Assembly: GCF_947242115.1 (NCBI RefSeq)
Contig: NC_074719.1
Span: 39,244,512-39,308,511 of the forward strand
Reading direction: 5' to 3'
Source of the DNA: Biomphalaria glabrata
Taxonomy: Eukaryota; Mollusca; Gastropoda; Planorbidae
Length of the DNA stretch: 64,000 bases
The first letter of the stretch is position 1; every line of letters starts with the position of its first letter. The translations under genes and the position numbers were made by a program. Below the pieces are notes generated by a model. That model ran no database searches. It saw only the letters and a program-made list of their open reading frames with translations, and had not been told where the DNA came from. Of this stretch, positions 33,891 to 46,430 are shown piece by piece.

Positions 33891-34340
33891 TACAGTGCAT
33901 TATCCTGCTATTAAAAAGTTATATTTTAAAAACCTAATGTGCTATTCTTACTGACTTAAACCCTGCCGCACCGTACGATGCATTTCGCGGCAAGCTGTTT
34001 CCGCAAAAATCTGTCACTGCCAATGTCTGAAGCCTCCCACCTGCTCTAAGGACCTCCATGAAAGTGTGGCGCCAAGTTGTACTAGGATATCATCGCAACC
34101 ATTATTATCCTTATTCATTTTGTTGGAGAACATGTCCCGCAAAACTCATGCGACGCTCTTTCATAACCTTACTAAGGGGTCGACTCCCATTTCGGCATAG
34201 GATTTCCTTAATTTAGACTCGATCTCTATAATTGACTCTTAAAATCTGCCTTAGCCATCTTTTCTGAGCCACATTTATTGTTTTTCAATTTCGACAGATG
34301 ACTATTCACTGCTCTTTATTAATGGAGCCCAGTGACTGGT
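33885..34340 (-). pseudogene. RTE-like LINE 3' fragment, second compound copy
   Basis: Begins with the same CTAATGTGCTATTCTTACTG junction as 15350-15850 and matches it along its length. Minus-strand relic of the LINE family at 61450-63310. Confidence 0.75.
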
Positions 34341-35450
34341 AGAAATATGTAACCTCTTTTGACTACGCTCTTTAAATTAGGTGACTGTAGTTTTGGTTAG
34401 ATTTTTATGTGAAAAGGGAAGTTTTATCGTCAAATTTGTTAAGGGGTTTAAACTAAGAAATCTCTGGTGACTGTAGTTTGCTTTAGAATAATATTGAAAA
34501 TAGAGGCTTTTTATCTCAAAACTCTCTGTAGGAGGATTTTAAACTCAAAACAAACTATAGGGGTTTTAAACTTTAAAAAATAACCCTCTGGAAAAGGAGA
34601 ATTTTTTACTCATATTCCCCCCTTGGCTTGCCTAGGCCCATAGAATTTTTAGTGTGTAATTTGCTTGTTTTTTATATTGAAGAAGTATTTTTCAGCATTA
34701 AACCCCTACGAAAGGAGGGGAGGGGGTACTCAAAACTCTCTTTCGATACGCTTATAGTATTTTGAGTGTGTAATTTTCTTTTTTTTATATATTGTTGAGG
34801 TATTTTTTTGCTTCAAATCCCGATGAAGGTGGACTTAAAATCAAAACCCTTTAGGTTACAATCATAGTATTTCAAGTGCGTACTATTTTATATATTGAAG
34901 AGGTATTTTTAGCTTCAAACCCCACTGAAAGGGTAGGGGGGTAAACTCAAAACCCCTTTGGCTATGCACATATAATTTTCTGCGTGTCATTTTTTTTATA
35001 TTAAAGAGGTATTTATTTAAGCTTTAAACCCCGTAGGCCACTCATAGAATTGGGTGTGTGTAATTTTTATACTGAGGAGGTATTTTTTAGCTGCAAACTC
35101 CGCTGGAGGGTTTCATAGAATCTGGTGACTTATATTGAAGAGCAGGTCTTATCGTTAATTTCGGAGGGGGGTTTAATATCAAAATTTTCCATAGCTATGC
35201 TCTTGGAATATAGACATTGTCATTCACATTATTATTATTTTTTTTTTAGAAGAGGGGGATTTAACTGCAAGATTTTAAACTAAAACCCCCCTTGGCTGAG
35301 CTGGGGCAAGTAGTGGTTTAGTATTAAAATCGCACATAAAATAAACAAAACAAAGCAAAAAATCAGTCACTAAATTCCGATCTCCTTCCTGAGGGGGGGG
35401 GGGGATTACATAGGGGGGGGGGGGGGTTGAACCCCACTGGCTACGCCCAT
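34340..35450. repeat. Degenerate TTTAAACTC/CCCCTTGGC repeat block, second copy
   Basis: Same irregular units as 15850-16690, ending in two long G-runs near 35393-35426. Confidence 0.75.
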
Positions 35451-35459
35451 GCTTACCCG

Positions 35460-36110
35460 TATCTATGTGTTAATCTAGTCGTGCATGTTAAGTGAAGACT
35501 TACACTCTGTTAAGTCATTTCTTTCCAGACCTGATTCTGGAAAATAATGCTAACTCTAGCCTCTAAGCTCTAATGGCAGTATGGAAGACGGAGCATATCT
35601 ACATGCGGTACTAGTATATAAAATAAGAAATGCGCCTTTATCTTTGTGTCTTTCTGAGTATTTTATTAGGTCGTGTGTTGATGTTTGTGAGTTATGCCTC
35701 AGTTTTTTATGCATTATTGCTGTTTTAATTTTCCGTGTTGTGTCCTGAAGTGTCTCTAAATCGAATGTTCTTGATTCCAAGGATAAGGAATGAGTCCAGA
35801 GTTTCACATGGCTGCCAAGACCCTATTGCGACCTGAATATTTTTTCCACATCTAATGCAAAAAAAGCCGTTGTCCAACGAGTGTCTATTTAAGTTTTTTC
35901 TTTCGTCATCTGCGACTGTCGTCTACAAGGAATTTTTTGGGCCTTAAATGTGCGTCCCTCTTTCAGAGTTTATCTTCTGCCAGCTACTTCACCCAATGCC
36001 AGTGAGGGCAAAATGGCATCTGAGATTATTTTTATAGCGTTTATGGGATAGAGAAGGGGCTATTCTGTTACGCCTTCCTTTTTAAGCTTGCTAAATCTAG
36101 TAATGGCTTA
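35460..36110. repeat. Dispersed repeat family X
   Basis: Shares GTGCATGTTAAGT, TTGTGTCTTTCTGAGTATTT, CTGAAGTGTCTC and AGTGAGG blocks with 53085-54240, and parts with 39930-40600. It lies just downstream of the last exon of the host gene, as the 53085 copy does relative to the paralogue. Unclassified and non-coding. Confidence 0.75.
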
Positions 36111-36204
36111 GTGTACTTACTAACCAATAATTATAAATATCTTCTTAGTAATGTATTTTTTTAAAGATATCAAAAACACAGCAATAATTATTAGCTATCG
36201 AAAT

Positions 36205-36210
36205 TTTATT
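36205..36210 (-). terminator. Candidate poly(A) signal of the six-exon gene
   Basis: AATAAA on the minus strand, about 130 bases past the stop codon. The same position in the paralogue reads AATAAG. Confidence 0.45.
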
Positions 36211-36341
36211 CCTTGATAAAAATATTTGAAAAGAGTATTTTTGAAATATATTGGACTTAGTTAAATAGGAATATTTTCACTAATTCATATTTTTTTAAAT
36301 CTAGGACATCAAAAGATTTGAACCGTGAAGCTGGTCGACAT

Positions 36342-39300
36342 TTAACGTCTTCTTCTGACACCAGAGATGATCAAGGGAACGAGTCTAGATTTCAGAGTAC
36401 CTGAAGAGGTTTTAAAAACATTTCATTTCACAAATCAACAAGTGAAACTTTTCTAATTTAATAAACTTATTGTATATTTTTGTAACCTTTATTCATATAT
36501 AATTTTTAGCCTTACCAGCACTTTTGAATTTAGAAAAGTCTCAGATATATTTACGTATTAATTATGGCGTAATAAAATATTCATTTTTAAAAGTATGTAT
36601 GTTAGTTTAAAGTTATCTCAATACTTATTATATTTTCTCATTATACACAAACGTCTATCATAGAAAGATGAAGACGACTGCGTACCAAAGACCTTTTCTT
36701 AATATTGAATATGTATAAATTACTGCGAGAAACCGCTTGGCTATCTATCAAAGGAGATTTAGTTTAAATCCCAACTTAGTCTGAGTTGTGTATGTGAAGC
36801 GCAAACATTCAGCACAGAAACCTTCTTTCACCTAACCTTACCTACAAAAAAGATTCTGAACAAAACGATAATTAGTATTTAATCACTAATCACATTCTAG
36901 ATAAGATAAATATCATAGTGACTTTAAAGTAACAATATTGATAGTATGTATTTCAATAAGCACTTTCATTTTTTTCCTTAAGAATATTTTGTATAATATG
37001 CGTTTTATACGTTTTTTTAAGGCTCTTTATTGTATTGAATATGTTATTAATTTTAAATGTATAGATAAGGTTAATAGTTATTATTTTTAAAAATATAAAT
37101 GTATGATAAATGAATATATGGAGATTCTGTGGCTGAGGGGTAAAGCACTTGTAACTGGAAGTCCCGTGTTCGAATCCTGGTGAAGTCTCTAGGTAGACCA
37201 CTTCGGGGCCGATTTTGAGTTTCCACACAAACTGTCTTTGTAACCTTGTTTGTTATGGCGAATAGAAGACGTCTGAACATATTTAATAGTCCACATTTAA
37301 TGAACCATCTTAGAATTTAAAAATAACTTACGGATCTGACGAGCTTGTTGACCACAGCCTATCTGATCAGCAAAAGGCTGGCAGTAAATGTCCACAAGTC
37401 TTTTAGCAAAGTTGCCAAAGTTTTGGCCACAGTGATTTTTTAGTGATTCCAGAATGCAAGTTTTTAGTTGATTTAAGTAGCTGTAAGTAAACGATAGTTT
37501 GAATTAAATAAATCCTGCAACTCAATATAACAACATTACAAAAAGAGTTATGCTTTTACACAAACTCATTAGCGACATGACAGGTCCATTCATGGGTCCC
37601 GCTTTTCGCTAAAGGAATGCAGTTTAAAAAAAGAATGCTTATATTTTAAGAACAAATGTTAGAAACCATGAGTTATGAACTATCAATAAATCCTATCTAT
37701 ACCTTAAATTTCAAAAATTGAAGTTTGTCTTATTCTTGTTTCGCTTTCTTCACATAAATGGTGTTTTACTTGTGTATACACTAAAGGTATTTTGGCAAAA
37801 CATGTATTTTTTATGTTCAACTTAAAATAGAGTTAACTTACGAACAGACATTGACTGACTCCATCCCTTCGTCATTAGAAATGGCGGTAGAAGTGGCCAA
37901 CTGCAACTCAAGCTCGACATTTTGCCCGCACTCGCCCATTCCTTCTTGGGCTGATAAGAGAGCGGTTTGATCGTTGACACATGGAGAGTCTGAGATGGAA
38001 TCTAGCCCTGGTAAAGAAAATATTAACTGCCTCCGACTTGACGTCAAGATATGAGGACATTATGTTTTACTCTACCACTTGTTTATTTAGGGATTTTTTA
38101 GGGGGGTGGGGGGTGGGATAAAACCCTTACTCAAAGTACAAGAAAGTACCCTCGTAGCCAAAATACGTTTAAATCTAAAATTACTTTTCTAGTTAGGGAG
38201 TTTTACAAGCTGGCAAACATCAAATTTCAAATGTTGTAGTTCTTTCTTTACAAAGCTTAAACCATCTGACTCTGTCTGTATTTTATCCTATTTCCCATAA
38301 CGGATCAATTTAAAACTTTGCACAGTTATTAATTGAACGTGACAGGACTTGAATCAGTAAATAATTTTTTTGCAAACTAGTCAATTAACTATTGGAGATT
38401 ATTTATTTTGTTTGATATCAAAATATGGGCAATAAAGGCTACTTAATGAGAGATTTTGTTAAATATATGAATTTAATCCCTTTATAAAGTTTTGTTGTTT
38501 TTTTGTTCACCCACTTTCCATTCTCGAATCCATTGAAGTTTTGCATAATTCTTCTATTTGGACAATACACAAATCAATCCAAAAATATTAACCAATTAGT
38601 TAATCATTTATTAATTAATTAGCTTTGCTTTATAAAGCAGATAGGGAGCTAAACCCTGTAAATTGTCAGATTTTCATTAACAAGCGGTTCTTTCCTTTAG
38701 ATAGCATTTCTTTTTAAATTTTTTTTTTCAAATATCATATCAGAAAATTTTTCTTAAGTCCACCAAACTCTAAAGAGTAGCTAGGGAAAAAAAAGCGGTT
38801 AGTCGTTGTGCTGGCCATAAGGCCTTCTTGTTTACCACCCTAAATACTCCAAGTTGGAACAAGATGTATAATAGAGTTAAACATATTGGACAGCATTAGC
38901 TGGAGACAACGTGCAAGCGAAATGTGTTCTGAGTTCAAGTTTGACATTGTTGTGGAAATGTTTTATTTGAAGAGCACATTTTTCCCCAAAAGACCAGCCA
39001 TATAGGAAGCAGTACAATGTATATGAAAGCGAGTTCGATAAATACAACTAGACAAAAAATGGTAAATGACTTTCTGCATAGATATGATCAATTATATCTT
39101 TTAGCTTTCATAAACTTTGTTAAGAAGAGTAATGGATATTGCATAAAGTTGTAATAAAGTTGGCTGTATTGTCACAAGAAACTAAATTTTTATGAATTCT
39201 CTCTTAGGACTGCCAGTCTTATCGTTTCCAAAAAAAAAAATATTTTATTTTGTATAATATGCCCCAAATAGTTTTAGACGGTCACATTATGGCCTGGAAT

Positions 39301-42300
39301 CGACAAATCAACAAACTTAAAGTGTGTACGTATATATATGCAAGCTAGAATTGTTCTCAAACCTTCTTTGCCCTCTGCCGAACAAATGAAATTTAACGCC
39401 TGAGCTTCTCTCATGACCATGGTTAAGAAAGTGTTATCTTCGCAGTCATCTTTGTTGTCGTCAAAACACGTTTGTAGGTCATTGTTTTTCCTGGAGAAAA
39501 GAAATGTTCAGAAACAGGTTTGTAAGTTGTTGTTTAGAATCTATGTATATATATATATATAATCTTACATCTTACATATTCTTTTTTTTATTGCACAATT
39601 CATTATTGTGCCTGTGTGTCCATGTGCGGGCTTAGTAAAAGGCTAACTAGGCAAGTGCCTGGGGTCTCTAGTTTGGTGGAGATTTCAAAAAGGACTGGAA
39701 AACAATATTCTTTCCAGATGAAATGGTGAAACTTAGCCCCTATGTTGGAGTACACTAGCCTGACTAGGTTTTATATAAACCGCGTACTTTTATTTTTTCG
39801 CTGTTATTTTTTTTCATTTTTCTATTTGGTTTGTGGCCACCAAATTCAGTTCACTTTGGGCCTTCAATTATCTTAGGCCGGCCCTGTCGGAGGATTAGAT
39901 TCATTTTATTTAATTACGTCATTATTTGGCAGACAAAACGTTCAATTATACATGACCCACAATGGTCTTATCTTATATATTACAGACGTTACTTCAAAAA
40001 AGATGATTACGTCCTACGCGTCATGCATTTAGTCATGCATATTAATCAATGACCTAAACTCTTATAAGTCACTGATTTTCCTGGCTAGCTCAGGCAACCC
40101 ATTCCATGCTCTAATCGCAATAGGGGAGAAGGAGTATTTGTACACATCTTTCCTTGATTCTTATCTGCTTAGCTTATATATTACAGACGTTACTTTAAAA
40201 AAAGATGATTACCTCCTACGTGTTATGCATCAAGTCATGCATGTTAACCAATGACTTAAATTCTGTCAAGTTATTGGTTTTCCTGGCTAGCTCAGTCAAT
40301 CCATTCCATGCTCTAATAGCACTATGAAGCATTTGTACAAATTTGTCCTAGCATATGGAACGAGGAATGTGCCTTTATCCTTGTGTCTTTCTGAGTATTT
40401 TATTAAAATTTTTTTTGTAATTGAAGATTATGGTTCAGTGTTTTATTTTTAATTGCTACTTTACTTTTGAGTCTTCTCTGCTGAAGACTTTCTAAATTTA
40501 GTGGTCTAGGCCGATTAAGGATTTGCATTAGTGCTCCTTTTTCCCATCGTGCTATTAGAGCATAGGATTTGTTGCCTGAATCAGCCAGGAAAACCAACGA
40601 CTTGGTAGATTTTAATTACTGATTAACAAGAAAAGCGCTTCTCAAACGTTTTAGCTCGGCGACCCCCAATTACGATTCACCAGTAGGCATTGACCCTCTA
40701 CCGTAAATAGGTCTAGTTAGGTATAGACCTTAAATGTGATTTTGCTAATGAAGTAAAATGATAAATTTTAAAATGTAATGATGTATTGACATAGCAAAAG
40801 TTTTATAGAATAGTCTGCAACATTTATTTTTGAATGACAATAATATTTAAAAAAAAAAGAAAAAAAAAAGAAGTAACTACCAATGAAAAAACTTTTCTTC
40901 AATTCAAGCAATGATGTTACACTCACTAACAGATCGTTCTGTTTCTTCTGGTACTATGTTGTGTTCTTAAATATCTTTCCCAACTGCCCCCCCCCCCCTT
41001 ATTTTAAATTTCATTTTATTGAGGATACACGTTCTGTCTTTATATGATTTATTTTGTAACGTCCGAATCTGAGTACTATTCCTTTACTTCGTACATTAGA
41101 GTGTCCGTGTATACCGATTTAAGGTAAAAGTGTGCTTGTTACAACACGTAAGAACGGACCAAAAATAAAACTGACAATGAAAAATAGACGAGAATCTTAA
41201 GTGATTGAGTGTCCGTTCGGCATAATATTTCTTTGTGATCTGACCGCTGTGTCTTCTAAAATCCATATTAGCAAAGTCTGCTGAGTCACACTTACGATAG
41301 CGTAGTTTTTATTACAATTTGTTTTGTTTTCTTTCATAGGGATTTTTGTAAAGTTAAACTTTCTAAATTTGTAGTTACAGAAAAAGAAAGATAAAGTAAT
41401 ATAGAGCAATACAATGTGATAGTATGTAGTTTGTTTTGTAGCAAGTAAAGAACGTAAAAAAAAAGGTTAACTCTTTCTCTCCGTAATTATTTTTCCACGT
41501 TCTGAAAGATCCTTTATTTAGCTCATTACTATTTCATTACCCCTGTTATGATTGGGCTTTAATAGCTTTGTTGTTTGTTATCAGAAAATGTTTTATTTGG
41601 TATAGAGTTAAAGGGAATTGCATGCTCTTTTTAAATAATACAAATTCAAGTTAAAAATTAAACATAACTTTAATGTAATGAGGTCAAATCAACGATGGTA
41701 TCGTCAATTAGGAGAGAAAGAGTTATGAAAGATGTAGAAAGAAATGGACATAAAAAGACAATGTCTAGGATGCTATATTAAACATATTGATTGCCAACTA
41801 AATGAAATGTAAGTGTCTTAGTGTTTCAGTGCTTAGTGATATGATTCTGCATGGCTAAAAAGTTGAAAAAAAAATGTAATGCCTAGCTGTGAAATGTCAA
41901 TATTTGTAAAGCCGGATGCGTCGAAAATGAAGCTACTTATAGATCTCCTTAAGTCATTGGCTAACATGCATGGCTAGATTAACTAGGAACACGCGTAGGA
42001 CATAATCACCTTCTTCTTTGAAGTGACGTCTGTATTAAATAAGATAAGAGAATCTTCATACGAAAAAGAGCCACAATTATAAGACACATTTAAATACAAA
42101 AAATAAACACGTGAAATGTCTGTCTTACCGACATAGCTGTTCGTATAGTTCTTCATCTGGTATGGAAACAAAAATGGGTGTTTCCAAGTCCGACAGGTAA
42201 GAAGCACACTGTAACAACCCAGTGCACTGCTCATCTCTCTTGGCTACATTCGCTGTGTCTGTATTTTTGTATAGAATTAAAACACATACTTCTGTAGGTA

Positions 42301-43867
42301 TTGTCTTAAACTTGGTCACATTTGAAACATAATAGAACTTTTAAAACAAATAACAATCTTATGTAATGGGATAAGTTCAACAATATTCTATTTTGTACAA
42401 GTATCGACAAATGAAATCAAAGAACCAGTGTCGATAACACGGAATAAAATTAAAGTCCCTATTTTTTTTTGGCAGAATATTTGATACAATCATCTTCCGT
42501 AGCATAGTTATTAATATAATGCAGTGATGCATTCATTGTGCCACCAATTACTGTCAAAGGGAGGCTACTGATAACACACATATTCAGGGAAAACTGAATT
42601 TTTTAGATGGATTTTTTTTTCTTACATGAAATAATATGTTGATGTAAAGAAGACTTGTCCATAGCACATCTACTGTTAAAAAATTATTAGCGAATAGATT
42701 CCTTTAAACAACTATATGTTAAGTTGGCCTATTGTGAGAAACACTTTGACATCGAACAAGAAAGATTCCTATCGCAAACACTACCCATGAAGACTATATG
42801 TAATACGTAAGTCTTAAATGTTTCAGATACTTCTTCAGATTTCAGGATTCTAGCACAAACCTACCGCAGGAAGGATGGGTAAGGCGGCGGGTTCTAACCT
42901 GGAAACACTGAGACGACAGTTCGGAGAGCATATTACACGACCAGGGAGCCATCATTCAAATTACAAAGATTCTTTCAGGAAGCGCACAATAAAACTCTGT
43001 GGCTGTTTACACCTTCATACAAACTGAAGCTTATATTTCCCCTACCAAGAATTGTAAGTCAATGTTTCATTGTCACATAGAACTACAACTCACGTGTACA
43101 TCACTGACCCTGGGAAAAGGTGATCATTTATTTTGGTTACCTTGGCTCTTTTATATTCAATGATGTGTTAATTCTTTTTGAGGACATCAATTACACTTTT
43201 TTGTTTTATTACAGGATAGCAACTTGTTACGGCCGCTTCAATTAAAGAGTATGGGAGTATCAGTACGAAAGCCCTAGTCTTTTTCCCTTGTGTGTTGGGC
43301 ACTCTGATAAAAAGTAACTACTTTTAGTTTTAAACAGCTAATTTATTTGAGAATTGTTAAAATACGACTGTTTAGCCACTCTGCTAGCAACAAACCGTAC
43401 GATGCATAATGATATATTAAATACTATTCAAGTCCATTTTAAGTCCTTTTCTATAAAAAAAAAAAAAAAAGAAAACATGTAATTTTAAATCTAATTAAAA
43501 TATTTTTTAAACTGTAACTTTATGCTCTAAAAGAAAAAACAAACAAACACATTTTAAAGTTGACTTGAGTTTCGAAAAAAAAAAGACATTACGAATATCT
43601 CCAAAAATGAACATTATTTAACCCTTAAAGTGCTGAGCCTTTTTTTTTTTTTTTTACAATTCTAGTGTTTTGAGACTAAACCACCAAACGCGTTTAAAGG
43701 GTTAATAACCTCAAGTTGGCATTAGACATGAAATGAATTAAAAGAAAGCAAAAAAGACATAATTAAAAAACGAAATATTACTATATCAATTATACTATTT
43801 GATCTTTTTATATCGTCTTACCACAAAAAGCAAAAGCCGCTACAACTAGAGTAACTAGCTTGTACAT
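36342..43867 (-). CDS. Six-exon gene, secreted cysteine-rich two-module protein (225 aa)
   Basis: Exons, read on the minus strand: 43867-43822, 42258-42129, 39490-39363, 38007-37842, 37480-37332, 36400-36342 (stop TAA). Every intron starts GT and ends AG, with phases 1, 2, 1, 2, 1. The joined length is 678 bases: 225 codons plus stop. Residues 1-15 (MYKLVTLVVAAFAFC) are a signal peptide, so the product should be secreted. A Lys-Arg at 22-23 could be a processing site. Cysteines follow at 27, 33, 58, 67, 75, 95, 111, 128, 156, 165, 174, 190, 199. Two modules (exons 2+3 and 4+5) share C-x8-C-x7/8-C with LQTC/LKTC, and each has its phase-2 intron right after the first of these cysteines. The end is very basic (GVRRRR). 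Function unknown. The spacing recalls DUF19-like or hemolymph-type helical Cys-rich proteins, but I do not recognise the family. A partial paralogue lies at 59588-61105. Confidence 0.85.
36715..36840 (+). mobile_element. Decayed SINE in the last intron
   Basis: ACCGCTTGGCTATCTATCAA, then a GTTTAAATCCC B-box-like stretch and CAGCACAGAAACC. It matches 60000-60135 at the equivalent place in the paralogue and, more distantly, the SINE at 52797-52960. Confidence 0.55.
37110..37275 (+). mobile_element. tRNA-derived SINE in the last intron
   Basis: GATTCTGTGGCTGAGGGGTA gives the A box and GTGTTCGAATCCTGG the B box. It is absent from the equivalent intron of the paralogue, so it inserted after the duplication or was lost there. 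Confidence 0.75.
39930..40600. repeat. Dispersed repeat family X, tandem partial copies
   Basis: The block GACGTTACTT..AAAAGATGATTACGTCCTAC..CATGCAT occurs twice (near 39985 and 40185), followed by TTTTCCTGGCTAGCTCAG and TTGTGTCTTTCTGAGTATTT blocks. It lies in intron 2 of the host gene. Confidence 0.75.
40625..40710. mobile_element. hAT-type terminal fragment
   Basis: GCGCTTCTCAAACGTTTTAG followed by CTCGGCGACCCCC is the terminal text of many hAT non-autonomous elements. A partner end was not found nearby. Confidence 0.45.
41467..41726 (-). mobile_element. TTAA-type MITE, about 260 bp, in intron 2
   Basis: Begins TTAA CTCTTTCTCTCCGTAATT and ends AATTAGGAGAGAAAGAG TTAT: terminal inverted repeats with TTAA as the target site on one side and one base changed on the other. 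Inverted relative to the copies at 48568 and near 1131. Confidence 0.85.
41945..42060 (-). repeat. Dispersed repeat family X, inverted fragment
   Basis: Reverse complement of the GTCCTACGCGTCATGCA region, close to exon 2 of the host gene but outside it. Confidence 0.65.
42845..42960 (-). mobile_element. Decayed SINE, CTGCCTGGTCGTGCG type
   Basis: The minus strand reads GGCTCCCTGGTCGTGTAATA, ACTGTCGTCTCAG and GGTTAGAACCCGC, a mutated version of the SINE at 31355-31525. Lies in intron 1. Confidence 0.65.
43618..43704. mobile_element. Short piggyBac-like MITE candidate
   Basis: Inverted ends TTAACCCTTAAAG and CTTTAAAGGGTTAA-like (TTTAAAGGGTTAA at 43692-43704), each with TTAA at its edge, about 87 bases apart, with a T-run between. 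Lies in intron 1. Confidence 0.5.
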
Positions 43868-45690
43868 TTTATAGTACACATTTTTTTTTCTCAACTAGAA
43901 GCTCAATAATTAATAATAATTATGCACTGAGAATTTAAAAAAAGCGGAACCTTTATTTACTATGTGACTCTCGTGTACTAACCACACTAGAAATGAAAGC
44001 AAACAATTTCCATGTAATGAAACTCATACAATGTCATCTCTCTAAACAACCTTTTAAAGTATTCAAGAATTATTGCTAATCCTCCTATTAGCTTGTAAAC
44101 TCTTAATAAATTTAGAAAGTACAATGGGTGGAAGCCGGATTCGTTTTTCGAATACAGCTCAATCTTTTTATCCCAGAAATCTGACAGTTTATGTATATCT
44201 TTGGGAAAAAAATACTAACTATCTGGCCACATAGTGTAAACTCTGGTTTGACCGTCCTAATTTTTCAAAATATAATCATCTTAAAATTTAATTTGGCTTT
44301 CTTCTTTTCATTTCGTACAAGCTTCAGCGGAAATTCCCGCACTTAAATGTTTCTTTGCAATCTGTAAGGAGTTTATTTAAAAAAAAAATAGCCATACAGG
44401 GACATTTAGCGCATCGTCTTCTGTAGCAGTTCCAGTCGACATTTCCTTCTGGAATCATGAGCTGGACTATTAATTCAAGAACTTGATTGTGAAACGGTCA
44501 CTAGTAAGATTCCTTCCAATATTGAAGCATTACAAGAAATAAATAGATATAGAAGCGATTAACAATTTTTTAACTACCGGTATGTTACGTGTTTCTATCA
44601 GCATTAGGGTTCAAACACTTCGCACATTCTATTTTACCACAGCTTATATTACCTTACTCTGTTTGTCGATCTAAATGTATGTCTATTTGTCTTTCTTCGT
44701 GATACAAAGTGTGTTCACGTATTTTCTCTCACACCCATTCTCTTATCAAAATGAAACTTTGCACAAGTATTTATTGGCATAGAAAAAAAAACATGAATCA
44801 CTAAATAGGAACCAATTAGACACTTAATTACATTGTTTTAAACAGTAACAAGGGAAACTAATACTTTAGTATCACATATATAGCTAAACTTGTTGGGTTT
44901 AGTCCCTTTAAATTATTGTTAATGTTATTTCTCCCACACGCATTTTTCAATCAACATGATACTTTTAAAAATTATTGATTGCACCTAACAAAACATGAAT
45001 CAATAAACAAATATACTTTATTAGTCAATTAGATTTTTTTTTCGTAATTAATTATTTAGATTAGAATCTAAAATGGGAAATAACTGGTAAATTATTGATG
45101 GATATAGTTTTAAGGGCGGAGTTCTTTCCCTTTCGATAAGCTTTTTTTTTTAAAGGGTTCCGTTAAAGACAGTTTGGGAAACACTGCCTTAAAGAAAAAT
45201 ATGGCAGGAGACTTTCCTTGATACTACCAGTTTTGGGTTCTACAGTACAGTGCCTACACTAGTCAATGTCATTTGTTTTAAAATTCTTACAAACATAGTA
45301 CTTTCTCATAGTGAGCGAGTAAAGCCAGTGTAAGTCAGAGCTAAGGGCTTCTCCTAAAACCTAGCAGCAAAGTTAGGCAGAGCCAGGCCAGGAGGAGTCG
45401 GAGGCTTGCGCAACATTTTTTTAAACTAATTTTTTCTTTCTAAAGATTCATTTTAGCCACGAGAGAAAAAGTTGACAGTCGTACAAACAAACTGACGACA
45501 AATCGAAAAAATAACAAGGTTTAAAAAAAAGTTTCTATGGAAACACAAACTCTTAATCGGTTCCCCTAAGTGGTCCCCCCAGGCAGATAAAAAGACAGGT
45601 TTCAAAATATTCAAACAGAATATCAGAATAAAATTCTATCAAAGGCAAATGACAGAGAAGAATGTAGAAAAAAGGTTGACAGATCTTGTG
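43868..45690. other. Region upstream of the six-exon gene
   Basis: Repeats of the family Y kind occupy about 44700-45170, and a hAT-like end (GACAGTTTGGGAAACACTGC) lies at about 45163-45190. No clear TATA box within 150 bases of the ATG, so the promoter is not defined. Confidence 0.4.
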
Positions 45691-46430
45691 TGATGGCCCA
45701 GCAGCTCAAGGGATAGGTGAAACTACCGTGAAAATGAAGGAGAAGTTCGATGTGAACCTGGCCTAACTAATGTCATATAATGATTTTCTAATTGATCTAA
45801 TTGTTCTGTAAAGGGTCAAAGTCTTATTTAAAGCATCTTTAAAAAAAAAATTATAAAATCTCCCCTTCTTTTGGTGTGGAGAATGCCATCACTAGTAGTT
45901 CAAGCGATAAAATGAAAAAAACTACTTATTAATTGTTGTTTTAAATTATGTTCCTTTTATATGCATAATGAATAGATTTTTTGCTCTTTAAAAATAATAG
46001 TAAACATTTTTTGTACATGTAATAATTAACATGACAGAAATTATTTAACTTAGCAATGCAACTGTAAAAAGAAAATTGACAAAAAATCTGAAACCGTTTG
46101 CATAAATGTGTTAGAAATATGGTAAATAGTAATGTCCCTTACAAAATAGAGTTTGTTTGTTACTAACAGTGAATACTTGTAAACAATTATATATTTTTAT
46201 GAAAAAAAACTGCTTGCTTAGTTGATTTAAAAAATTATTTTTTTTCCCTTTCAGAAAAAAAAATAGCCTTTGCATCAGAACACTGAATGGTCTAAAATAT
46301 CATAATGTAGGATTTTAATATCTTTTCTAGTTTATGAGATAGTTTACGAGATCTAAACGGGACGGACGGACGGACGGACAGACCACACAAAACTAAGAGC
46401 GTCTATTCCCCGTTCTAAAAATAAGCAGCA
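45690..46430. repeat. Dispersed repeat family Z, fullest copy
   Basis: About 740 bases from GGCCCAGCAGCTCAAGGG to the GGAC core and terminal CTAAAAAT. It serves as reference for the copies at 5090, 6650, 14830 and the split copy at 16700/21673. No coding sequence and no obvious inverted ends. Confidence 0.8.

Noticed and set aside
36300-36400. Plus-strand reading TSKDLNREAGRHLTSS with an upstream acceptor-like AG
   Set aside because: The two differences from the paralogue change amino acids in this frame but are silent in the minus-strand frame, and only the minus-strand frame continues the six-exon gene in phase.
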